Notes under the pieces: generated by a model
Databases searched by the model: none
What the model was told of the DNA's origin: nothing
Seen by the model: the letters and a program-made list of their open reading frames with translations, nothing else
NCBI GenBank assembly: GCA_038225015.1
Contig: JBBRFB010000097.1
Coordinates: 1 to 13,033, forward strand
DNA length: 13,033 nt
Reading direction: 5' to 3'
Source of the DNA: Schlegelella_A sp038225015
GTDB lineage: Bacteria > Pseudomonadota > Gammaproteobacteria > Burkholderiales > Burkholderiaceae_C
Position numbers and translations under genes: made by a program
Shown here: piece by piece, positions 7,854-13,033 of the stretch
Numbering within the stretch: position 1 is the stretch's first letter
How the letters are laid out: every line of letters starts with the position of its first letter

Positions 7854-9059
7854 ATGGCCGCCGGCGCGCCTTCGGCCGGTCGGCGCGTCATCGTGGCCGG
7901 CGGCGGCATCGGCGGCCTCGCCGCCGCGCTGGCGCTGGCACGCCGCGGCTTCGCGGTGCGCATGCTCGAGCAGGCCGCCCGGATGGGCGAGATCGGCGCC
8001 GGCGTGCAGCTGGCACCGAACGCGTTCGCTGCCTTCGACGCCCTCGGCGTCGGCGAACGCGCCCGCAGCCGCGCCGTCTTCACCGAGCGCATGGTGCTGA
8101 TGGACGCCGTCGACGAAAGCGTGATCGTCGAGGTCCCGTTCGGCGCCGCCTTCCGCCAGCGCTTCGGCAACCCGTACGCGGTGGTCCACCGGGCCGATGT
8201 CCACCAGTCGCTGCTCGATGCCGTGCTCGCGCACGACGACATCGAGCTGCTCACCTCGACCCGCGTCGAGCGCGTCGAGCAGAGCGCCGCCGGCGTCGAT
8301 GTCGTCGATGCCGGCGGCGGCGTTCACGCCGGCGTCGCCGTGGTCGGCTGCGACGGCGTCAAGTCGGCGCTGCGCGACCAGCTCGTCGGCGACCCGGTGC
8401 GGGTGTCGGGGCACGTCGTCTACCGCGCCGTGGTCGATGCCGCGGAATTTCCGGCCGACCTCGCCTGGAATGCGCCGGCCGTCTGGGCGGGGCCGAACTG
8501 CCACCTCGTGCACTACCCGCTGCGTGGCGGCGAGCAGTACAACGTCGTCGTCACGTTTCACAGCCGCGAGGCCGAGAGCTGGGGCGTGCGCGAGGGCAGC
8601 CGCGGGGAGGTGCTCTCGTACTTCGGCGGCGTCTGCGAACGCGCCCGCCAACTCCTCGTGCTGCCGAAGAGCTGGAAGCGCTGGGCGACCGCCGACCGCG
8701 AGCCGATCGCGCAGTGGAGCCACGGCCGCGCCACGTTGCTCGGCGACGCTGCGCACCCGCTGCTGCAATACCTCGCGCAGGGCGCCTGCATGGCGCTCGA
8801 AGACGCGGTGACACTCGGCGAAGCGCTGCGGGCCACCGATGACGACATCGTCGCCGGCTTCGATCTCTACCAGCGCTCGCGCGTCACCCGGACGGCGCGC
8901 GTCGTCCTCATGACGCGCGAGATGGGGCGCATCTACCACGCCGCCGACGTCGAGCGGCTGGTGCGCAACGATCTCTGGCGAGGCCGGTCGCCCGACCACC
9001 TCTACGACGCGCTGGAGTGGCTCTACGGCTGGAAGGCGACGAGCTGCCTCGCGTCGTGA
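7854..9059 (+). CDS. 3-hydroxybenzoate 6-hydroxylase (FAD monooxygenase)
   Basis: Predicted to para-hydroxylate 3-hydroxybenzoate to gentisate using NAD(P)H and O2; cytoplasmic single-component flavoprotein, 401 residues. Seen: FAD-binding GGGIGG at 16-21 near the N-terminus, ending the first strand; DG motif GCDG at 165-168; GD motif GDAAHP at 297-302 within HPLLQYLAQGACMALEDA. From recall of the Rhodococcus enzyme, catalytic H213, Y217 and Q301 map with a constant offset of 4 to H217, Y221 and Q305 here, all identical, which separates it from salicylate 1-hydroxylases. Start ATG 7854 is 2 nt after the dioxygenase stop; a GAGGAG at 7834-7839 inside the upstream gene is 14 nt away, so translation may depend on coupling. 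Its product is the substrate of the preceding gene. Named examples of the family include NagX, XlnD and MhbM. Confidence 0.92.
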   Translation: MAAGAPSAGRRVIVAGGGIGGLAAALALARRGFAVRMLEQAARMGEIGAGVQLAPNAFAAFDALGVGERARSRAVFTERMVLMDAVDESVIVEVPFGAAFRQRFGNPYAVVHRADVHQSLLDAVLAHDDIELLTSTRVERVEQSAAGVDVVDAGGGVHAGVAVVGCDGVKSALRDQLVGDPVRVSGHVVYRAVVDAAEFPADLAWNAPAVWAGPNCHLVHYPLRGGEQYNVVVTFHSREAESWGVREGSRGEVLSYFGGVCERARQLLVLPKSWKRWATADREPIAQWSHGRATLLGDAAHPLLQYLAQGACMALEDAVTLGEALRATDDDIVAGFDLYQRSRVTRTARVVLMTREMGRIYHAADVERLVRNDLWRGRSPDHLYDALEWLYGWKATSCLAS

Positions 9060-9096
9060 CGAGTAGAACCTGGCGCAAAGCGGTCCTGCACGCGCC

Positions 9097-9113
9097 CGGT
9101 CCGGAATCGACCG
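9097..9113 (+). other. Small inverted repeat in the gap before the transporter gene
   Basis: CGGTC (9097-9101) and GACCG (9109-9113) can pair around a 7-nt loop, in the 79-nt gap between the hydroxylase and the transporter. It has no T-run. It might be a weak hairpin or an operator half-site pair; chance is a fair explanation in GC-rich DNA. Confidence 0.2.
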
Positions 9114-9138
9114 AAGCATCGGGGACGAGAATGTCGCG

Positions 9139-10332
9139 ATGACCACGGCCTCGAGCCGCGACGAGGTTCGCGGGCAATGGATTCTTCTCGTCGTGCTCTG
9201 GTTGGCCGGCAACGCGCTGCGCCTGACGATTCTTGCGGTGCCCCCGGTGATTGCCGCGATTCGCGACGAGTTCGCACTGAGCGCGACGCAGGTCGGCCTT
9301 CTGGGCAGCGTCGCGCCGGCTCTCTTCGCGATCGCGGCCTTGGCAGGATCGCTTGTCGTCGCGCGGCTCGGGGTGAGGGCAGCGCTGCTGGGCGGGCTCG
9401 CGCTCGTCGCCGCCGGCTCGGCGCTGCGCGGGCTTTCAGGCAACTACATCGAGCTGTTGCTGACCACGACGCTGATGTGCGTCGGCGTGGCGATCATGCA
9501 GCCGGTCATGCCGAGCGCCGTGCGCGAGTGGCTGCCCGCAAAGATCTCGCTCGCGACCGCCGTCTACACCAATGGCCTGCTGGTCGGCGAAGTGTTCCCG
9601 GTGCTGCTGACGATTCCAGTGGTGTTGCCCGTCGTCAGCGGGTCGTGGCGCGGGTCGCTGGTCGTGTGGTCGATCGTCGTCGCTGCGATCACCCTGGTCG
9701 TCTACCTGCTGGCGCCGCGTTCTCCGCGCCGGCCGCCGGGTGCCGCCGGCCGTTTGCAACGATGGCTTCCGGACTGGCGCAGCGGGCTCGTGTGGCGGCT
9801 CGGCGTGGCGATCGGCTGCATCAACACGATCTACTTCAGCACCAACACCTTCATTCCGATCTACCTTGCGAGTGCCGGTCGTAGCGACCTGATCGCCGGC
9901 GCCCTGACCGCCCTCAACTTCGGCCAGCTCCCGGCCTCCGCGTTGCTGCTGGTCGTGGCGCGCAGGCTCGAAAGGCGAGCGTGGCCCTACCTCGCCTCCG
10001 GGGTGCTGTCGTCGATCGCTCTCGCGGGCCTGGTCCTGCACGTCGGAACGGAGACGATCGTCTGGGCGGCGCTCCTCGGCTTTTCGGTCGCGGCCGGATT
10101 GATCCTGGGATTGACGCTTCCCGCCGCGTTGTGTCGCCCGGAAGACGTTGCGCGTACCGCCGCCGGCGCTTTCACGATCAGCTACGGCGGCGCGCTCATG
10201 CTGGCCATCGCCAGCGGCGCCGCATGGGACCTGAGCGGCATCCCTGCGCTCGCGTTCGTGCCGATGGGGCTGTGCGCCGTCGGACTCATGGTCATTGCCG
10301 GCCTCATGCGCGCGAAGGGTGAGCTGCGCTAG
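9139..10332 (+). CDS. MFS transporter, CynX/NimT-like
   Basis: 397-residue inner-membrane carrier with about 12 hydrophobic helices, the first at about 14-36 and the last near 370-390, separated into halves by a basic loop around 190-215 (APRSPRRPPGAAGRLQRW). The overall style (N-terminal LWLAGNALRLTILAVPPV, then LSATQVGLLGSVAPALF) matches the CynX/NimT group of the major facilitator superfamily rather than the AAHS aromatic-acid carriers. The substrate is unknown; lying 79 nt downstream of the 3-hydroxybenzoate hydroxylase on the same strand, uptake of 3-hydroxybenzoate, gentisate or a related acid is a context inference only. The start at 9139 has a weak GAGA at 9127-9130, 8 nt upstream. 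Third-position G/C is somewhat lower than in its neighbours (for example the opening ATT CTT CTC run), so separate acquisition is possible. It is convergent with the DUF1501 gene. Confidence 0.88.
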   Translation: MTTASSRDEVRGQWILLVVLWLAGNALRLTILAVPPVIAAIRDEFALSATQVGLLGSVAPALFAIAALAGSLVVARLGVRAALLGGLALVAAGSALRGLSGNYIELLLTTTLMCVGVAIMQPVMPSAVREWLPAKISLATAVYTNGLLVGEVFPVLLTIPVVLPVVSGSWRGSLVVWSIVVAAITLVVYLLAPRSPRRPPGAAGRLQRWLPDWRSGLVWRLGVAIGCINTIYFSTNTFIPIYLASAGRSDLIAGALTALNFGQLPASALLLVVARRLERRAWPYLASGVLSSIALAGLVLHVGTETIVWAALLGFSVAAGLILGLTLPAALCRPEDVARTAAGAFTISYGGALMLAIASGAAWDLSGIPALAFVPMGLCAVGLMVIAGLMRAKGELR

Positions 10333-10371
10333 GAAGGGCGCTTGCACCTGGCCATGCCGATGCGTCCCGCT

Positions 10372-10384
10372 GCGGCCCGGCCGC
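10372..10384. other. GC-rich dyad in the gap between convergent genes
   Basis: GCGGCC, one base, then GGCCGC, in the 58-nt gap between the convergent transporter and DUF1501 genes. As RNA it would form only a 4-bp stem with a 5-nt loop, and no T-tract follows on either strand, so it is at best a weak termination aid. No better terminator is visible in this gap. Confidence 0.2.
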
Positions 10385-10390
10385 CCGCTA

Positions 10391-11764
10391 TCAGACGAAG
10401 CCGAGATTGCGCTGGCTGGCGTTGTAGTTCGAGAGGTTGGGCAGCACGCCGAGCAGCTCGGTGTCGCTGATGCCGAACCAGCTGCCGAGCGTCGCCGCCA
10501 TCTGGTCGACGCCGGTGCTCGGCAGGAGCCGGCCCTGTCCGACGTCGTCGGGGCCGTTGTTGGCCACGACCGGCGGCATGCCGTAAAAGCGCCCGCCCTG
10601 GACGGCGCCGCCGAGCACGAAATGCATGCTGCCCCAACCGTGGTCGGAGCCGTCGTTGGCCGTCAGCGTGCGCCCGAAGTCCGATGCGGTGAATGTCGTC
10701 ACCCGATCGGCGACGCCGAGCTCGACGGTCGACTGGTAGAAGGCGTCGAGGGCGCCGGCCACCGAGGTGAGGAGGCCGGGGTGGACGGCGGCGAGTCCGT
10801 CGTGCGTGTCGAAGCCGCCGATCGAGACGAAGAACACCTGGCGCTTCGTGCCGGTCGTCCCTGCGGTCGAGATCATGCGGGCGACGAACTTCAACTGGTC
10901 GGCCAGGCTGTTGCCGGCCGGAAAGGGCGTCGCGATCGCCGGTGCGGTGGCGAGCACGGCGTTCAGCGCGCCGCCGGCATCGATCGAGCGCGCGGCGACG
11001 CGCGTGTACTCGTTCTCGAAGAGATGTGCTCGCGGCGCCGTGACGAGCGACTGCAGCGCCGTCGAGCACGCCGTCGAGCCGAAGAGCGGCGAGGTCAGGC
11101 CGCTGAAGCTCACCGGCCCCGCGGTCGAGACCTGGTACTGCACGGCCGTGCTGCCCGAGAGGAAGACCGCATTGCCCGACACGTTGACGCAGGTGAAGGT
11201 GGCGTTGCCGTTGGCGGCGACGAAGAGATCGCCCATGCGGCCGCCCCAGCCCGACGCCGCGCCCTCGGGCGCCGACGACTGCCAGACCGACTGCTGGTCG
11301 TTGTGCGAGAAGAGCTTGGGCGGCAGCGGCACCGACTTCGCCGTGTATTCCGTCTTCGACGTCGGCTGGATAAGCGTGCCGACGTTCAGGAGCACCGCCA
11401 TCCTGCCGGCCGAAAAACTCGGCAAGAGCGGCGCCAGCTCGGGTGCGAGCGCGTACTGGTGGCCACCGGCGAGGGCGGCCGAGGGGACGAGCGTCGTCGG
11501 CGCGAGCGACGCCAGGTCGTAGGCCAGCGTCGGCCGCATGCCCTGGTAGGCGGCGTAGCTCGACGCGTCGACCGGAATGAGCGTGTTGCCATAGTCGTTG
11601 CCGCCGTAGAGGAAGACGCAGACCAGCGCCTTGTAGCCGGTCGCCGTCGCGGCGGCGGCCTCGCCCAGCGCGGCGAGGTTGATCGCCCAGGGCGCTGCCG
11701 CCCCGGCGAGCGAGAGGGCGGATGCACGCTGCAGGAACGCGCGCCGGGAGGCATCGAGGGCCAT
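10391..11764 (-). CDS. DUF1501 family exported protein with Tat-type signal
   Basis: 457-residue protein of the DUF1501 family, which as I recall is grouped with the alkaline phosphatase/sulfatase-like superfamily; no reaction is established. The N-terminus has a twin-arginine motif, SRRAFLQRAS at about 6-15, followed by an Ala-rich hydrophobic stretch, so export folded to the periplasm or beyond is expected. Family signatures seen: VFLYGGNDYGNTLIP at about 49-63, FSHNDQQSVWQS in the middle, VSIGGFDTHDG, and ASDFGRTLTANDGSDHGWG. The Asp, His and Asn residues in these blocks are the likely metal or active-site positions by analogy (inference). The start at 11764 is firm: GAGGAG at 11771-11776 lies 6 nt upstream and overlaps the stop codon of the DUF1800 gene, indicating one transcript and probable translational coupling. 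It is usually found beside DUF1800, as here. Confidence 0.93.
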   Translation of the reverse strand: MALDASRRAFLQRASALSLAGAAAPWAINLAALGEAAAATATGYKALVCVFLYGGNDYGNTLIPVDASSYAAYQGMRPTLAYDLASLAPTTLVPSAALAGGHQYALAPELAPLLPSFSAGRMAVLLNVGTLIQPTSKTEYTAKSVPLPPKLFSHNDQQSVWQSSAPEGAASGWGGRMGDLFVAANGNATFTCVNVSGNAVFLSGSTAVQYQVSTAGPVSFSGLTSPLFGSTACSTALQSLVTAPRAHLFENEYTRVAARSIDAGGALNAVLATAPAIATPFPAGNSLADQLKFVARMISTAGTTGTKRQVFFVSIGGFDTHDGLAAVHPGLLTSVAGALDAFYQSTVELGVADRVTTFTASDFGRTLTANDGSDHGWGSMHFVLGGAVQGGRFYGMPPVVANNGPDDVGQGRLLPSTGVDQMAATLGSWFGISDTELLGVLPNLSNYNASQRNLGFV

Positions 11765-11770
11765 GGCGTT

Positions 11771-11776
11771 CTCCTC
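11771..11776 (-). promoter_or_regulatory. Shine-Dalgarno site of the DUF1501 gene, overlapping the DUF1800 stop
   Basis: GAGGAG on the minus strand, 6 nt before ATG 11764. Its first two bases are the last two of the DUF1800 TGA stop (11777-11775), so a ribosome ending DUF1800 sits on the start site of the next gene. Confidence 0.75.
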
Positions 11777-13033
11777 ACTTCAGGACGACGAAATCGGGCG
11801 CAGCCAGGCAGAGCGTCAAGCCCGCGTACACGCGCTTCAGCCGATTCGCGTCGCTGCCCGCGGGCATCGTCGCCACCGCACCGGCAATCGTCGCGACAGT
11901 CGAACTCCCGAGCTGGCCGGCGGCGAGGACGAGGTTGATCTCGCCGACGAGGGCGGTCGCGTCGTCGGCAAGGGCGACAAGCGGCGAATAGTCGGCGGCG
12001 ACGTCGCCCACACCCGCGCCGGAGACGGCGCGCTGCAGGTAGTTGACGGCGCCGACGACCGACGACTCGTTCGTGATCTGGAACTCGGGCGCGACGAGCG
12101 CGGCGCCGGCAATCGCGCTGTTCGGCGGCACGTAGCCCGGGCGGAAGAAGTTGAAGACCGAGGGCGAGCGCAACGGGCTCTGGCCGAGCCGCATCGACGG
12201 ATCGGAAGTGTTGCCGACCGACCAGGCGTTGCTCGCCGAGCTCGCGTGCCAGGCGCGCGCCCAGGCCGCGAAGCGAAGCATCGGCTCGCGCAGCTTGCCG
12301 GCCGACGCGCCCGCCGGGACGGTGGGGCTGCGCGCCTCGTCGTCGAGCAGGATCGCCCTCACCATCGCCTTCAGGTTGCCGCGCACGCCGCTGCCGTCGT
12401 CGGCAAAAGCGCCGGCGACGCGCGTCAAGTAGGCGGGACTCGGGTTGCTCGTCACCAGACGCTGGATCAGCTGCCGGGCCATGAACGGGCCGACGTTGGC
12501 GTGCGCGAAGATCGCGTCGAGGGCGAGCGAGAGGCAGGTCGGCGCATCGACCCCGGCGGGAATCGTCGTGCCGAGAAAGGTCTTGGCGCTGGTCTCGTAG
12601 CGCGCCGCGTAGTTGATCATCGGCCGACGCATGAAGTCGGGCGTCGCCGTGGCGACCCCGGCCGACTGGCCGGCGAGATCGAAATCCCAGCCCGTGAAGA
12701 CGCGCGCCAGGCCGGTGATGTCGTCCTGCCCGTAGGTCGCGACCGGTGCGCCACCGACGAGGCGCGGCGTCGCGTCGCCGTTGAGCTCGACGAGGCCGAT
12801 CGTGAAGAGCTGCATCAGCTCGCGCGCATAGTTCTCGTCGGGCAGCGCGCCGGTTGTCACGTTCGCCTTGGCGCTGCCGCGAAAGGTGAGGAACATGCCC
12901 ATCGCGGTGTTCGTCGAGACCTGCTGCAGAAGCGTGGGGGGGGGGGCGAAAGAGGTGGGCACGGGGGGATAGAGGTTGTTAGAGGGGGGGAACCCCGAGC
13001 AGCCCCCCCCCGGGGGGGGGGGGGTAGCGGGCG
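11775..13033 (-). CDS. DUF1800 family protein, N-terminus cut by the right edge and corrupted
   Basis: C-terminal part of a DUF1800 protein, a large helical family of unknown function, commonly exported and encoded beside DUF1501. Clear family blocks read from about 12935 down: NYARELMQLFTIGLVELN, VFTGWDF, FLGTTIPAG, NVGPFMARQLIQRLVTSNPS, LKAMVRAILLDDEAR, KLREPMLRFAAW, and SPLRSPSVFNFFRPGYVPP; it ends FVVLK. The frame stays open to base 13033, so the GTG at 12962 that could be read as a start is not one: sequence upstream of it should encode more of the same protein (the full family is about 450-600 residues). Residues encoded beyond about 12935 are unreliable because of runs of G; see the artifact entry. 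It is first in the unit, with DUF1501 starting 10 nt after its stop. Any signal peptide would lie outside the window. Confidence 0.9.
   Translation of the reverse strand, partial: PATPPPPGGGCSGFPPSNNLYPPVPTSFAPPPTLLQQVSTNTAMGMFLTFRGSAKANVTTGALPDENYARELMQLFTIGLVELNGDATPRLVGGAPVATYGQDDITGLARVFTGWDFDLAGQSAGVATATPDFMRRPMINYAARYETSAKTFLGTTIPAGVDAPTCLSLALDAIFAHANVGPFMARQLIQRLVTSNPSPAYLTRVAGAFADDGSGVRGNLKAMVRAILLDDEARSPTVPAGASAGKLREPMLRFAAWARAWHASSASNAWSVGNTSDPSMRLGQSPLRSPSVFNFFRPGYVPPNSAIAGAALVAPEFQITNESSVVGAVNYLQRAVSGAGVGDVAADYSPLVALADDATALVGEINLVLAAGQLGSSTVATIAGAVATMPAGSDANRLKRVYAGLTLCLAAPDFVVLK
12936..13033. other. Low-quality contig end with homopolymer base-call errors
   Basis: G11 at 12936-12946, G6 at 12963-12968, G7 at 12984-12990, then C9 (13003-13011) directly followed by G13 (13012-13024). 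Nothing like this occurs elsewhere in the window. On the minus strand the G11 run replaces codons where the DUF1800 family has GNFR with Pro codons, without shifting the frame (TTC before and ACG CTT after are intact). This is best explained by bases miscalled as G at a read or contig end, not by real sequence. Confidence 0.85.

Noticed and set aside
7632..9443. 603-codon open frame on the minus strand opposite the dioxygenase, hydroxylase and transporter genes
   Set aside because: It crosses three genes with recognised products on the other strand and has no recognisable domain of its own.
10295..11938. 547-codon plus-strand open frame opposite the DUF1501 gene
   Set aside because: Low-complexity Arg/Gly/Ala-rich translation, antisense to a gene with family signatures, a Tat signal and a good ribosome-binding site.
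13003..13024. C9G13 block as a real palindrome or telomere-like end
   Set aside because: It sits inside a cluster of homopolymer miscalls at the extreme end of the sequence, where coding sequence of DUF1800 should continue; an artifact is far more likely.

Overview
This window is high-GC DNA (strong G/C preference at third codon positions) with a bacterial gene layout. The gene families resemble those of Betaproteobacteria, most likely Burkholderiales: a dCache–PAS–PAS–GGDEF diguanylate cyclase, a WS/DGAT acyltransferase, a gentisate/3-hydroxybenzoate gene pair, a CynX-type MFS carrier, and a DUF1800/DUF1501 pair. The taxonomy is inferred from protein style only. Both outer genes run off the window, and the right ~100 bases look like degraded read or contig-end sequence.

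Layout, left to right. (1) A UvrD/Rep-family helicase on the minus strand, cut at its C-terminus by the left edge (1-1847). (2) Divergent from it, a membrane-bound c-di-GMP synthase with an extracytoplasmic sensor and two PAS domains (about 2031-4457). (3) Convergent with that, a minus-strand two-gene unit: a wax ester synthase/diacylglycerol acyltransferase (5036-6676), then a small DUF1304 membrane protein 20 nt downstream (4659-5015). (4) Divergent again, a plus-strand aromatic catabolism set: gentisate 1,2-dioxygenase (6799-7851), 3-hydroxybenzoate 6-hydroxylase (7854-9059, 2 nt gap) and an MFS transporter (9139-10332). (5) A minus-strand pair, DUF1800 (partial, 11775 to the right edge) followed by a Tat-exported DUF1501 protein (10391-11764), with the DUF1501 ribosome-binding site overlapping the DUF1800 stop codon.

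How they fit together. The plus-strand set encodes 3-hydroxybenzoate to gentisate (hydroxylase) and gentisate to maleylpyruvate (dioxygenase), with a possible uptake carrier. The later enzymes (maleylpyruvate isomerase, fumarylpyruvate hydrolase) and a regulator are not in the window. The acyltransferase unit belongs to neutral storage-lipid synthesis. The DUF1800/DUF1501 pair is a widespread but functionally undefined exported pair and is the least understood biology here. I saw no RNA genes, CRISPR arrays, insertion sequences or phage genes. No gene-free stretch exceeds 300 bases.

I found no clear novel multi-gene system. The most useful second looks are the base-call corruption at the right end (which hides the N-terminus of DUF1800), the RxxE variant of the cyclase inhibitory site, the basic Ala-rich tail on the acyltransferase, a possible leaderless promoter for the dioxygenase, and the DUF1800/DUF1501 coupling.
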